Assembly: GCA_020633975.1 (NCBI GenBank)
Contig: JACKCR010000002.1
Location: 372,001-436,000 of the forward strand
Length of the DNA: 64,000 nt
From: Candidatus Eiseniibacteriota bacterium
GTDB lineage: Bacteria; Eisenbacteria; RBG-16-71-46; CAIMUX01
Reading direction: 5' to 3'
Part shown: positions 1 to 8,764 of the stretch, piece after piece
Position numbering within the stretch: the stretch's first letter is position 1
Layout of the letters: every line of letters begins with the position of its first letter
Program-made: the position numbers and the translations under genes
The notes under the pieces: model-generated
Seen by the model: the letters and a program-made list of their open reading frames with translations, nothing else
Database searches by the model: none
Told to the model about the DNA's origin: nothing

Positions 1-665
1 CTCCGGCGAACCCGACGGGCGGTACGATTCCGCGCGAAGACCTCGCCGCGATCGCAGACCTGGTTCGGGAGCGCGATCTCTGGGTCCTCTCGGACGAGAT
101 CTACTCCCGCATCCTCTACGAAGGCGAACACCACTCGATCACGCAGTTCCCCGGGATGAAGGAGAAGACGATCATTCTCGACGGTCACTCGAAGACCTAC
201 GCGATGACGGGGTGGCGTCTCGGCTACGGCGTCATGCCGGTGGAGCTCGCGAACCACATGACCCGTTTGATGACGAACTCGAACTCGTGCTGCAACGTGT
301 TCGTACAGCGTGCAGGAATGAAAGCGCTCCAGGGCCCACAGGACGAGGTCGACGCGATGGTCGCGGAGTTCAAGCGACGTCGCGACGTCATCGTCGACGG
401 GCTCAACGCGATCCCAGGTGTGCAGTGCTTGCGTCCCAAGGGTGCGTTCTACGCCTTCCCGAATGTCGCGGACCTCGACGTGCCGACTCGGCAGCTCGCC
501 TCCGACCTTCTCGAGAAGGCGGGTGTCGCTTGCCTCTCCGGGACAGCATTCGGCCCCGGTGGTGACGGCTATCTGCGCTTCTCCTACGCGAACTCCGTCC
601 AGAACATCGAGACGGCGCTCTCGCGAATCCGCGGTTACTTCGAGGAGGCAGGGCTCCGTCCCTGA
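1..665 (+). CDS. Class I/II pyridoxal-phosphate aminotransferase, C-terminal part (5' end outside window)
   Basis: This is the 3' part of an aspartate-aminotransferase-like PLP enzyme, which moves an amino group between an amino acid and a 2-oxo acid in the cytoplasm. The frame is open from base 3, so the gene starts upstream. Seen directly: NPTGG near the edge, then SDEIYSRILY, then the PLP-lysine block GHSKTYAMTGWRLGY, where the Lys forms the Schiff base. A late arginine in YLRFSYANS fits the substrate-carboxylate site of fold-type I enzymes. About 220 codons are present, roughly the last 55 percent of a 400-residue enzyme. The substrate cannot be read from this part. The next gene begins 11 bases downstream on the same strand, so the two may be cotranscribed. 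Confidence 0.9.
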   Translation, partial: PANPTGGTIPREDLAAIADLVRERDLWVLSDEIYSRILYEGEHHSITQFPGMKEKTIILDGHSKTYAMTGWRLGYGVMPVELANHMTRLMTNSNSCCNVFVQRAGMKALQGPQDEVDAMVAEFKRRRDVIVDGLNAIPGVQCLRPKGAFYAFPNVADLDVPTRQLASDLLEKAGVACLSGTAFGPGGDGYLRFSYANSVQNIETALSRIRGYFEEAGLRP

Positions 666-676
666 CGCGCGGCACG

Positions 677-2599
677 GTGAAGAAAGGTAGCGAACGCCCC
701 CAGCCGCCGACCGGGGCGAAGCTCTGGGCCTTGCGGGCGTTCGGCATTCTCTTTGCGTTCTTTCTCCTCGGCATCGTCGAAGTGTCGCTCCGCGTCCTTG
801 GCGTCGCGGCGCCCGAGCCGCTCGTACTCCGCAAGCAGCAGGGCGCCTTCGATGCCTACCAGCTGAACCCACGGGTCGGGCTCAACTACTTTCCGTCCGA
901 GATGGAGCGGATCATGCCGCAGCCCGGGTTCCAGCTCTTTCGGGCGGAGAAGCCGGCTGGAACGCTGCGCATCTTCGTCCTCGGAGGATCGACGACTGCC
1001 GGCTTTCCGTACACGGCACAGGGAGCGTTCGCCAACTTCCTCCGGATCCGACTCGAAGAGCAGATGCCTGGGACGAAGCTCGAAGTCGTGAATTGCGGGA
1101 TCACCGCACTCAACAGCTACGCCGTGCTCGACTTCGTGAAGGAACTCCGTCATCACTCGCCGGACCTGTTTCTCGTCTACGCGGGCCACAACGAGTTCTA
1201 CGGCGCGCTCGGGCCGGCGAGTCGAGTCGCGTTCGGCAAGTCTCGCTTCTGGGTCGACACGATTCGGTCGATCATGGACCTCCGGATCTCACGTCTCCTT
1301 TCCCAAGCGGTACAGAAGGCGAAGGGAGAGCAAGGCGCGGTCGAAGGACAGACCCTGATGGGCGCGATGGTGGGAAAGACAGGAATCCGGGAGAGCGACC
1401 CGATCTTCACCGCGACGCTCGAGGGCTACGAGTCGAACCTAAGGGGAATCGCAGACGCAGCAGGCGACACCCCCGTGCTCTTCTGCGAGGTCGTTTCGAA
1501 TCTCCGCGATCAGTACCCGTTCCAGAGCCTCTGTGGCACAGACAGATCCGACGCGGAGTGCGAGCAGTTCGGTGAGTCCGCGGAGATGCTAGACCGCGAG
1601 CTGCGCGCGGCGTTTTCCCAGCGAGAACGCGCTTCGGTCGAGGAGACGGACCAAGGAGAGGAAGACGTCTCCCCGTTGCTCGAACGCGCTGAGTCACTCG
1701 TCCGTGAGCAGCCGGACCATGCCGGAGCCGTGTACACGCATGCAGAGGCGGCTCTCCTCATGTGGCTCGGCCAGCCTTCCCCTACGGGTCTTGGCGACGC
1801 CTCGGAGCCGTCAGCGGCCAAGGCTGCACCCGCCGCGATTCTCGAGCAGTTCACGCGTGCGCGGGATCTCGACGCGATCCGGTTTCGGGCGCCGAGCCAG
1901 ATCAATCAGGCGATCCGCTCCGTCGTGGAAGGGGAGAGAGCGTCTTCCGGCGGGGCCGCTCCGATCGGACTCGTGCCGACCGAGAGCTGGATCGACGCCC
2001 GGTCGTCATTTGGCATTCCGGGGAACGACGTATTCGTCGAACACCTTCACTTGAACCTGTTCGGGGCCGACGAGGTGGCGCGGGCGATCGTCCACACGCT
2101 GCGAGAATCCGGTTGGTTCACGCGTCAGTTCGACGAGGCGGGAGGGGAACTCCCCGATCCGACCTTCGAGTTCGTGATGGAGAAGGCAGGTCTGACGCCG
2201 CTGGACCACGAGATCGCCGAGCGGAGAGCGTTCCACCTGGTGCATCGCTGGCCCTATCCAGAGGATAGGTCGGCGACGTTCCGTTCGGCGCGTCCCCGGA
2301 TCGTGCAGCAGCTCGCGCAGTCGTTCATCGATCACGAGGTCGACTTGGCGGAGGCACACTTCCGTCTCGGCGAAGCATGGTTCAGAGAAGGAAGGCGAGA
2401 GGACGCGCTCCGCGAGCTCGTAGTTGCGTGTGAAGTGTTCCCTGTCGTCCCACAGAGGTTCCTGCTCGCCGGACGTTTGGCTCTCGAGAGCGGGCAAACG
2501 GACCTCGCGCGCTCTCTCTTCGAGCGTGGCGCCGCTCTCGATCCGAGCGATGCGGATCTCGCCAACTGGCTGGCGCGGAGTCGGCAATCGGGAGGATGA
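677..2599 (+). CDS. Membrane-anchored SGNH/GDSL-type hydrolase with C-terminal TPR repeats
   Basis: A 640-residue protein with a GTG start. Residues about 16-45 form an N-terminal membrane anchor. An SGNH hydrolase core follows: GGST at 103-106 carries the nucleophilic Ser (block I), GHNEFYG at 170-176 gives the block III Asn, and VEHLHLNLFG near 455 supplies the block V His. Between blocks III and V lies an insert of roughly 200 residues with helical, TPR-like sequence, and the last 90 residues look like TPR repeats. SGNH enzymes act on acyl esters; large membrane-bound members often modify surface glycans. The substrate is unknown, and a role in envelope polysaccharide acylation is only inference from architecture. 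A hairpin follows just after the stop. Confidence 0.72.
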   Translation: MKKGSERPQPPTGAKLWALRAFGILFAFFLLGIVEVSLRVLGVAAPEPLVLRKQQGAFDAYQLNPRVGLNYFPSEMERIMPQPGFQLFRAEKPAGTLRIFVLGGSTTAGFPYTAQGAFANFLRIRLEEQMPGTKLEVVNCGITALNSYAVLDFVKELRHHSPDLFLVYAGHNEFYGALGPASRVAFGKSRFWVDTIRSIMDLRISRLLSQAVQKAKGEQGAVEGQTLMGAMVGKTGIRESDPIFTATLEGYESNLRGIADAAGDTPVLFCEVVSNLRDQYPFQSLCGTDRSDAECEQFGESAEMLDRELRAAFSQRERASVEETDQGEEDVSPLLERAESLVREQPDHAGAVYTHAEAALLMWLGQPSPTGLGDASEPSAAKAAPAAILEQFTRARDLDAIRFRAPSQINQAIRSVVEGERASSGGAAPIGLVPTESWIDARSSFGIPGNDVFVEHLHLNLFGADEVARAIVHTLRESGWFTRQFDEAGGELPDPTFEFVMEKAGLTPLDHEIAERRAFHLVHRWPYPEDRSATFRSARPRIVQQLAQSFIDHEVDLAEAHFRLGEAWFREGRREDALRELVVACEVFPVVPQRFLLAGRLALESGQTDLARSLFERGAALDPSDADLANWLARSRQSGG

Positions 2600-2604
2600 G
2601 CAAA

Positions 2605-2632
2605 CGCCCTACCCACGAAGGTGGGCAGGGCG
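2605..2632. terminator. Hairpin between convergent genes, probable bidirectional terminator
   Basis: CGCCCT-A-CCCAC, loop GAAG, then GTGGG-C-AGGGCG, with a single A/C mismatch. It starts 5 bases after the SGNH gene and lies about 30 bases beyond the stop of the convergent PEP-CTERM gene. On the minus strand the stem is followed by GTTTGC, a short T run; on the plus strand there is no T tract. Confidence 0.55.
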
Positions 2633-2663
2633 CTTGGCGTTCACGTTAGTCGTTTGCGTTCGA

Positions 2664-3488
2664 TCAGGCCTGGCGACGCTTCCGGAGGCGCGACCCGAAG
2701 AGCCCCGCGACGCCCATGCCGAGAAGCGTCAGAGTGGCCGGTTCGGGTACCGGGTCCGTCACGGTCTCCGTGCTTCCGTTGGAGATCTCGAGGAAGCCTT
2801 CCGCGGAGCGGGACCAGCCCGTCAGATACCCGTCCGCATAGCTGGTCTGGAGTCCACCGAAGGTCTGCATGTAGAGACCGATCGACTCGCCGAATCCGAT
2901 TCCCGACCACGCATTGGTTCCCGGCCACGCGGGGGAGTGGTCGACGATGTCGGTGACGTCGATCTCGAAGCCAAAGGTTCTGGATCCATCACCGTTCACT
3001 TGGGCCGTCATGCTGTGGACCCAGGCGCTCGCCGGGGGAGTCGAGGTGGCGAGTCGATCCGGGGCCTGTACACCCGCTTGCGGGGCGCCGTCCATGTAGC
3101 TCGAGTAGTAGGTCAGACCGTTATGCCCGTATGCGGTGAGCTTCGGCACCTGCGTCGGGTTCGTCGCGAGTCCCCGACCGTCGAAGTAGAGCTGGGCCAC
3201 TTCGCCTGCGGCCGTTCGAGGGCTGTCGCCCGAGCGGAGTGTCAGCGTGAAACCATCCGTCCGGAGACGCGTGCCGTTCCCGAAGTTGCCGTACCATGAC
3301 AGCGTATTCGAGTTGGTGTCGAACGTCGTCTCCACCCAGTTGATCCTGCCGCCGTTGTTGCTGAGGGAACCTGGATCACCGGCGTTCCAATTCCACGAGT
3401 AGATGGGTCCGGCCCAGGAGGTTGCGGCGGCCACACCCAGGAGGGCGATGGCGGCCGAAGCGGACAGGCTCAGTTTGCGAACGAACAT
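2664..3488 (-). CDS. PEP-CTERM surface-sorted protein of unknown function
   Basis: A 274-residue secreted protein. The ATG at 3488 is preceded by GGGAG at a normal distance and opens a signal peptide (MFVRKLSLSASAAIALLGVA) probably cleaved after SWA; an upstream in-frame TTG near 3590 would put this hydrophobic stretch internally and is unlikely. The C-terminus is a canonical PEP-CTERM tripartite signal: VPEPATL, a short transmembrane helix, and RLRKRR. Such signals are cut by exosortases (EpsH/XrtA family), usually in organisms that make exopolysaccharide. The body is Gly/Ser/Thr/Asn-rich and beta-like, with no enzyme motif. No exosortase gene is in the window, but an XrtA-like EPS locus lies at 54.7-64 kb. 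Function is unknown; sorting is the confident part. Confidence 0.85.
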   Translation of the reverse strand: MFVRKLSLSASAAIALLGVAAATSWAGPIYSWNWNAGDPGSLSNNGGRINWVETTFDTNSNTLSWYGNFGNGTRLRTDGFTLTLRSGDSPRTAAGEVAQLYFDGRGLATNPTQVPKLTAYGHNGLTYYSSYMDGAPQAGVQAPDRLATSTPPASAWVHSMTAQVNGDGSRTFGFEIDVTDIVDHSPAWPGTNAWSGIGFGESIGLYMQTFGGLQTSYADGYLTGWSRSAEGFLEISNGSTETVTDPVPEPATLTLLGMGVAGLFGSRLRKRRQA

Positions 3489-3580
3489 CGTGACTTCTCC
3501 CGGTCGTTGAGGCGTGCCCGCCTCCCGTGAGCAATAGCGACGACGGTGTCGCCATCGAGACGAGATAAGTCTCCCATAGC

Positions 3581-3596
3581 TGACTATCAATAGTCA
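3581..3596. promoter_or_regulatory. Perfect 7-bp inverted repeat in divergent intergenic region
   Basis: TGACTAT-CA-ATAGTCA is a perfect 7+7 dyad in an unusually AT-rich patch within a GC-rich genome, between the divergent PEP-CTERM gene (start 3488) and lamin-tail gene (start 3810). Its placement suggests an operator or promoter for one or both genes. The rest of 3489-3809 (321 bases) holds no convincing gene. Confidence 0.45.
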
Positions 3597-3809
3597 ACAA
3601 TACTTGTCTACGTATCCCATAAATCGCACAAGTCGGTATGAATGTGGAAGGGAGCAGTTCCTCCCGATCTGTCTCCAGCGGCGTCCCACCAGATTGTCGC
3701 GCTTTCCCCGCCCGCGTCACGAGTCCGGCACGGATCGCGCATCCTCCTTCCTTGCTGTCGGTTGCACGACGCGGCCGGCTTTGGGACTCGGATGACAGGA
3801 GGTACAGGA

Positions 3810-4445
3810 ATGGCGAAGCGCTGGAGTCGCTTGATCATGGGGATCGCGTGCGGACTCGCCCTGGCGGGGCCGAGTGTCGGGCAGTGTGGGATGCTTCTCA
3901 ACGAGGTGCTGGCCGATCCAGATCGGGATTGGGACGGGGATGGGAGCGTCAGCTCTCGGAACGATGAGTGGGTCGAGGTGGTCGCGACCGAGTCTCTCAC
4001 GGCCGACGGATACTTCTTGGGAGACGAGTCGGGAGGCTTCGTCTACGGCTTCTCGGGTCCGCTCGGCGTGGGAGAGGTCCAGGTGGTCTACGGCGGGGAG
4101 GCGACGGCGTGGGAGACCGAGAACGGCGAATCCGCGACCGGGTTGCGCCTCGGTAACACAGGCGACACGGTGACCCTCTGGCAGGTGGTCGGAGCGGACA
4201 CCACCCTCGTCGACAGCTACACCTTCCTCGATCACGAAGCGGAGAACGACCGCTCGTCCGGTCGCTTGCCCGACGGTTCCGGCGGTTGGGCACTCTTCGA
4301 CGGGTTGACGCCCTACGGCGGCGACACCGTTCCCGTCGGAACCGGGCTCCTTCCGACACCGGGGACCGCCAACGGCGAGGACGTGCCGACGCCGACGGTC
4401 TCCCTCACCTGGGGCCAAATCAAGGCGCTCTACGATCCAGAGTGA
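3810..4445 (+). CDS. Secreted lamin-tail-domain (LTD) protein
   Basis: A 211-residue exported protein. The ATG at 3810 follows AGGAGGTACAGGA and gives a signal peptide (MAKRWSRLIMGIACGLALA) likely cleaved at PSVG/QCG, so the mature protein would start with Gln. The mature part opens with MLLNEVLADP and continues with DEWVEVV and YFLGDES, the typical start of an LTD Ig-like beta domain found in bacterial surface and extracellular proteins. It has an Asp-rich, dockerin-like stretch (DPDRDWDGDGS) that may bind calcium. A Pro/Thr linker and a short tail (LTWGQIKALYDPE) close the protein. It lies divergent from a PEP-CTERM gene. Cell-surface or matrix function is inferred; the ligand is unknown. 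Confidence 0.7.
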   Translation: MAKRWSRLIMGIACGLALAGPSVGQCGMLLNEVLADPDRDWDGDGSVSSRNDEWVEVVATESLTADGYFLGDESGGFVYGFSGPLGVGEVQVVYGGEATAWETENGESATGLRLGNTGDTVTLWQVVGADTTLVDSYTFLDHEAENDRSSGRLPDGSGGWALFDGLTPYGGDTVPVGTGLLPTPGTANGEDVPTPTVSLTWGQIKALYDPE

Positions 4446-4603
4446 TGTGCGGGCGGACGCCGTCTCTCGAAGCGGTGGGTCCGATTCCGAACCGTCATGA
4501 CGACGGGCCGGGGCGCGAGGGTGCTCCGGCTCGTTCGATCTGGTCTCCGCGAGCGAGTCTCGGGCTCTGGTCGGAGTGGGGGACTTCGTCTAGTCTCCAT
4601 CCC

Positions 4604-5644
4604 ATGTCGTTGCCCATCGATCCCGAAGAGCTACTGTCCCTCGCACAAGATTTCCTCGGACGGCGCGTGTTGGTCCTCGGGGACCTCATGCTGGACCGCT
4701 ACCTGTGGGGGGACACCGACCGGATCTCTCCCGAAGCGCCCGTTCCCGTCGTAGAGGCGAGAGAGGAGAGTCAGCGGCTGGGCGGCGCGGCCAACGTCGC
4801 GCAGAACATTCGCGCGCTCGGTGGCGTGCCGTACCTCGTCGGCGTCTGCGGGGAGGACCTCTTCGGGCGTGAACTCGTTCGTCTTCTGGAGGAGCGGGAC
4901 ATCTCACCCGTCGGTGTCGTTCCCAGTCGGGAACGGAGGACGACGTGCAAGACACGGATCCTCGCGCGCCGGCAGCAGATGTTGCGAATCGATCGAGAAG
5001 ACCGGCACGAGCTTCCGGACGAACTCATCGCGGCCGTCGTCCAAAAGGTGGAGCGCGGCCTGGACGAGGCGGACTCCTGTGTCATCTCGGACTACGGGAA
5101 GGGAGTGATCACGGCAGAACTCCTCGAAGCGATCCTTCCCGCTGCGCGTGCGCGGGGAGTTCCAGTCGCGGTCGATCCGAAGCAGGAGCACTTCTTCCGC
5201 TACCTTGGAGTCTCGACCATCACGCCGAACCAGCTCGAGGCGTCGGCTGCGTTTGGTAGACGGATCCACGACACCGACACGCTTCTTCTGGCCGGTCGAG
5301 CGCTCCTCGAGCGTCTCGACTCCGAGTCGGTGCTCGTCACGCGCGGCGCGGACGGCATGGCACTCTTCCGTCCTCACGAACCGGCCCTCAGCTTCCCGGC
5401 GGTCGCACACGAGGTGTACGACGTGACCGGCGCCGGCGACACGGTCGTCTCCGTCTTCGCACTCGCTCTCGCGGCGGGCGCCGATCTCAGCGAGGCCGCG
5501 GCGATCTCGAACCACGCCGCAGGTATCGTCGTTCAGGAAGTCGGGACCGCCACGGCAACGACCGACAAGTTGGTCGAGTCGATCCGGCAGAACCCGGAGC
5601 GCTGGCAGCCTACGCCGCTCTCGTTCGCGTTGGGGGAGCGGTGA
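4604..5644 (+). CDS. hldA: D-glycero-beta-D-manno-heptose-7-phosphate kinase (HldE kinase half)
   Basis: A 346-residue PfkB/ribokinase-family kinase that phosphorylates D-beta-D-heptose 7-phosphate at C1 with ATP, in ADP-heptose synthesis for the LPS inner core. RfaE-specific features are visible: LVLGDLMLDRYLWGD with SPEAPVPVV near the N-terminus, GGAANVAQN, then the PfkB signature DVTGAGDTVVS with the catalytic Asp near residue 275. E. coli fuses this domain with the adenylyltransferase; here they are separate, with the downstream start overlapping this stop (GTGA). I chose ATG 4604 because MSLPIDPEEL begins where homologues begin, although no strong ribosome-binding site precedes it. Upstream 4446-4603 shows no gene. 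Confidence 0.93.
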   Translation: MSLPIDPEELLSLAQDFLGRRVLVLGDLMLDRYLWGDTDRISPEAPVPVVEAREESQRLGGAANVAQNIRALGGVPYLVGVCGEDLFGRELVRLLEERDISPVGVVPSRERRTTCKTRILARRQQMLRIDREDRHELPDELIAAVVQKVERGLDEADSCVISDYGKGVITAELLEAILPAARARGVPVAVDPKQEHFFRYLGVSTITPNQLEASAAFGRRIHDTDTLLLAGRALLERLDSESVLVTRGADGMALFRPHEPALSFPAVAHEVYDVTGAGDTVVSVFALALAAGADLSEAAAISNHAAGIVVQEVGTATATTDKLVESIRQNPERWQPTPLSFALGER

Positions 5645-6162
5645 GCACGCCGCGTCCGGAGGGACTCGATCTCGATGAGCCCGCGGGTCTGGTCTCCTGG
5701 GAGGAGGCGCGCCGCCGCTGTGAGGCGTTGCGGGAGTCTGGCCGCACCGTCGTCTTCACGAACGGGTGCTTCGACCTCCTCCACGCAGGCCACGTCCGGT
5801 ACCTTGCCGACGCTCGTGAACTGGGAGACCTACTCGTCGTCGGCCTCAACAGCGACGACTCGGTGCAGCGCCTGAAGGGGGAGGGGCGCCCCTGGAACTC
5901 GGCCGCCGCGCGGGCCACCGTCCTACTCGGTCTCCGCTCCGTCGATCTCGTCATCGTGTTCGACCAGGACACTCCGCTCGAGCTGATCCAGCACCTCCGG
6001 CCGTCCATCCTCTGCAAAGGGGCAGACTACGCCCCGGACGAGGTCGTGGGACGCCCCGAGGTGGAGGCGGACGGAGGGCGCCTGGTCCTGATTCCGTTCG
6101 TGACCGGCTTCTCCTCCTCGGCTCTCATGGCGCGGATTCGGGAGACCGACGGGACGCCCTAG
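5641..6162 (+). CDS. hldC: D-glycero-beta-D-manno-heptose 1-phosphate adenylyltransferase (HldE nucleotidyltransferase half)
   Basis: A 173-residue cytidylyltransferase-fold enzyme that joins heptose 1-phosphate to AMP from ATP, giving ADP-heptose. The signature is intact: VFTNGCFDLLHAGHVRYL carries the HxGH ATP-binding motif, followed by VVGLNSDDSV and, near the end, the conserved TGFSSSALMARIRE. The GTG start at 5641 overlaps the stop of the kinase gene by four bases, so the two halves are translationally coupled. The stop codon lies inside the first unit of the repeat cluster at 6153-6262. Confidence 0.93.
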   Translation: MSTPRPEGLDLDEPAGLVSWEEARRRCEALRESGRTVVFTNGCFDLLHAGHVRYLADARELGDLLVVGLNSDDSVQRLKGEGRPWNSAAARATVLLGLRSVDLVIVFDQDTPLELIQHLRPSILCKGADYAPDEVVGRPEVEADGGRLVLIPFVTGFSSSALMARIRETDGTP

Positions 6163-6262
6163 CGCCCGGATGCCGAAGTCCCGGACGCCGAAGTCCCGGA
6201 CCCCCTAGCGCTCGGACGCCGAAGTCCCGGAGGCCCTGGCGCTCGGACGCCGAAGCCCCGGG
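6153..6262 (+). repeat. Short tandem repeat cluster at the 3' end of hldC
   Basis: A 15-base core (T/C)GCCGAAGTCCCGGA occurs at 6171, 6186, 6217 and, with two changes, 6248, giving periods of 15, 31 and 31. The longer unit also carries CCCTAGCGC(C/T)CGGA. The first unit contains the last codons and the TAG of hldC. The whole gap 6163-6463 (301 bases) holds this repeat, a weak promoter candidate and the sucC leader; I see no gene in it. Confidence 0.7.
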
Positions 6263-6323
6263 CGCGGCAGGGCACTGCCAGAGCACCGTCAGGCTGAGAT
6301 CCGCCATTGCGGGGACCCAGTAC

Positions 6324-6352
6324 TTGACCGACCCGAACCCGCCCTCTACCTT
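6324..6352 (+). promoter_or_regulatory. Weak sigma70-like promoter candidate for sucCD
   Basis: TTGACC at 6324-6329 and TACCTT at 6347-6352 are separated by 17 bases, upstream of sucC. The -35 is good, the -10 poor. Its position after the repeat cluster and before a new functional block supports it. Confidence 0.3.
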
Positions 6353-6463
6353 CCGGGGCTGCGCGCGCCCGGAGGTTCGGTCCGACTCCGGGTTTCCTCT
6401 TGTTGGGGAGATACTCCCACCGGACCGCGGCGCCGCCCGGAATGCGGCCAAAGGAGGGTCCGC

Positions 6464-7609
6464 GTGAACATCCACGAGTACCAGGCCAAACAGGTCTTTC
6501 TGAAGCATGGAATCCCCGTTCCTCCGGGAGGTGAGGTCGCCGGAACGGCCGCCGAGGCCGAGGCGATCGCGGCGAAGATCGGTGGTCCGGTCGTCGTCAA
6601 GGCGCAGGTTCACTCTGGTGGTCGCGGCAAGGCGGGTGGCGTGAAGCTCGCAAAGACCGCCGCCGAGGCCAAGGAGAAGGCCGAGGCGATCCTCCAGCTC
6701 CACATCCAGGGGCTGCCCGTCCGCAAGGTGCTCGTCGCCCCGGCGCTCGACATCGCACACGAGTACTACCTCGGGATCGTCCTCGACCGGCAGATGGGAC
6801 TCCCGGCCATCATGATCTCGCGCGAAGGTGGCGTGGAGATCGAAGAGGTCGCGAGGACCAAGCCCGAAGCGCTCCACAAGCTCCACTTCGATCCGGCGCG
6901 CGGACTCCGTCCGTACGAGGCGCGTCAGCTCGCTGCGAAGGCCGAGCCGGACGGCAAGGTCGCGGGCAAGATCGCGCGCGTGATCGAGAAGCTCGCCAAG
7001 ACGTACGCGTCGGTCGATGCATCTCTCGCCGAGATCAACCCGCTCATCCAGACCCCGGACGGCGACATCCTCGCGCTCGACGCGAAGATCAACCTCGACG
7101 ACAACGCGCTCTATCGTCACCCGGACCTCGAGGCGATGCGCGACCCTGACACCGAGACAGACTCCGAGCGCGTGGCGCGCGACATGGGTCTCACCTTCAT
7201 CAAGCTCGACGGCTCGATCGGGTGCGTGGTCAACGGCGCCGGACTCGCGATGGCGACGATGGACCTCGTCAAGCACTTCGGTGGCGATCCCGCGAACTTC
7301 CTCGACATCGGCGGTTCGTCCAACCCCGACAAGGTCGTCACCGCGATCCGGATCATCACGGAAGACCCGAACGTGAAGGCGATCCTCTTCAACATCTTCG
7401 GTGGAATCACCCGCTGCGACGACGTCGCCCGCGGTCTCGTCGAAGGCGTGAAGCAGACCGGAGTGAAGCTGCCGATCGTCATCCGACTCGTCGGAACGAA
7501 CGAGAAGGAAGGACGCGAAATCCTCGCGAGCGCGTCGGGGCTGCACCCGGCCGAGACCATGGATGACGCAGTGAAGAAGGTTGTCGAACTGGCCGGCGCG
7601 GGCGCGTAG
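6464..7609 (+). CDS. sucC: Succinyl-CoA synthetase (ADP-forming) subunit beta
   Basis: This 381-residue subunit carries the ATP-grasp nucleotide site of succinyl-CoA synthetase, the TCA-cycle enzyme interconverting succinyl-CoA and succinate with substrate-level phosphorylation. Seen: N-terminal [40 protein letters not shown], then [20 protein letters not shown] and late GGSSNPDKV and [10 protein letters not shown]. Length fits the family (about 385). The GTG start follows AAAGGAGG with good spacing. sucD starts 20 bases downstream; the two form the usual operon. Confidence 0.97.
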   Translation: MNIHEYQAKQVFLKHGIPVPPGGEVAGTAAEAEAIAAKIGGPVVVKAQVHSGGRGKAGGVKLAKTAAEAKEKAEAILQLHIQGLPVRKVLVAPALDIAHEYYLGIVLDRQMGLPAIMISREGGVEIEEVARTKPEALHKLHFDPARGLRPYEARQLAAKAEPDGKVAGKIARVIEKLAKTYASVDASLAEINPLIQTPDGDILALDAKINLDDNALYRHPDLEAMRDPDTETDSERVARDMGLTFIKLDGSIGCVVNGAGLAMATMDLVKHFGGDPANFLDIGGSSNPDKVVTAIRIITEDPNVKAILFNIFGGITRCDDVARGLVEGVKQTGVKLPIVIRLVGTNEKEGREILASASGLHPAETMDDAVKKVVELAGAGA

Positions 7610-7629
7610 CGAAGGAAGGTGGTGAACAC

Positions 7630-8502
7630 GTGAGCATTCTCATCGACGAGAAAACCAAGGTCGTCGTCCAGGGAATCACCGGGCGGGACGGATCCTTCCA
7701 TACGAAGGCGATGAAGGACTACGGGACCAATGTGGTCGCCGGCGTCACTCCGGGCAAGGGCGGTCAGTCGATCCACGACATTCCGATCTACGATCTCGTG
7801 TCCGAGGCCGTCGAAGCGACGGGAGCGAACACCGCGGTCATCTACGTACCGCCGCCATTCGCGGCCGACGCGGTACTCGAAGCTGCGCACGCGGGCGTCA
7901 AGCTCGTCGTGGCGATCACCGAGGGAATCCCGGTGATGGACATGATTCCGATCATGCCGGAGCTGAAGGAGATGGGCGTCCGTCTTCTCGGTCCGAACTG
8001 CCCGGGACTCATCTCCCCGGGCAAGTCGAAGGTCGGCATCCTACCTGGCGAGATCCACAAGCCGGGTCCGGTTGGCGTCGTTTCGCGAAGTGGAACGCTG
8101 ACCTATGAAATGGTCTACCAGCTCACTCGAAACGGGATCGGACAGTCGACCTGCATCGGAATCGGTGGTGACCCGATCATCGGCACCCGGTTCATCGACA
8201 CGCTCGAACTCTACGAGAAGGATCCGGAGACGAAGGCCGTCGTCATGATCGGAGAGATCGGCGGAAACGCCGAGGAAGAGGCGGCCCGGTTCGTGCAGGA
8301 GAAGATGACCAAGCCGGTCGTCGGCTTCATCGCTGGCCGCACCGCGCCCCCCGGCAAGCGGATGGGGCACGCGGGCGCCATCATCTCTGGAGGCAAGGGC
8401 ACTGCCGATGAGAAGACCGCCGCGCTGGAGGCTGCGGGGATCAAGGTAGCGCGCATTCCCTCAGAGGTCGGTGGGCTGATCAAGGAGGCGCTCGGCCTCT
8501 AG
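7630..8502 (+). CDS. sucD: Succinyl-CoA synthetase subunit alpha
   Basis: A 290-residue CoA-binding and catalytic subunit that pairs with SucC. It begins [20 protein letters not shown], has a CoA-binding Rossmann domain with TPGKGG, the LLGPNCPG motif, SRSGTLTYE and [10 protein letters not shown]. The active-site histidine that is transiently phosphorylated lies in [14 protein letters not shown] near residue 245. Translation starts at GTG, preceded by GGAAGGTGGTG. It ends a two-gene unit; the following 262 bases have no gene apart from the ndk leader. Confidence 0.97.
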   Translation: MSILIDEKTKVVVQGITGRDGSFHTKAMKDYGTNVVAGVTPGKGGQSIHDIPIYDLVSEAVEATGANTAVIYVPPPFAADAVLEAAHAGVKLVVAITEGIPVMDMIPIMPELKEMGVRLLGPNCPGLISPGKSKVGILPGEIHKPGPVGVVSRSGTLTYEMVYQLTRNGIGQSTCIGIGGDPIIGTRFIDTLELYEKDPETKAVVMIGEIGGNAEEEAARFVQEKMTKPVVGFIAGRTAPPGKRMGHAGAIISGGKGTADEKTAALEAAGIKVARIPSEVGGLIKEALGL

Positions 8503-8726
8503 GATCCGAGCGTAGCCGACGATGCCAGTCTCTTCGGGACGTGGCCTTGCCAGAGCGCTCGAGGACCCCGAGACGTTTCGGGTGGCAGGGCCGTCCCGGG
8601 AGCCCCGGGTCCGCATCCCTCGCGACGAACGGGGCGATCGACCTGAGGAGGCCGTCGGCTGCAGGCACGGGGCCGGGGCGTTCTCTCCGGCTCGGGCGCA
8701 TGGAACTACAAGACGGAAGAAACGTA

Positions 8727-8745
8727 TTCGGGAGGTCATCCCGAA
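8727..8745 (+). promoter_or_regulatory. Hairpin touching the ndk ribosome-binding site
   Basis: TTCGGGA, loop GGTCA, TCCCGAA forms a perfect 7-bp stem. Its 3' arm shares two bases with the AAGGAGG Shine-Dalgarno at 8744-8750, so folding could modulate ndk translation. A regulatory role is inference. The rest of 8503-8764 is GC-rich and shows no gene. Confidence 0.4.
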
Positions 8746-8764
8746 GGAGGAGTCGGAAACAGTC

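Noticed and set aside
8503-8764. A small gene or N-terminal extension before ndk
   Set aside because: The in-frame upstream stretch is not protein-like, and NDK homologues start at MERT after the AAGGAGG.
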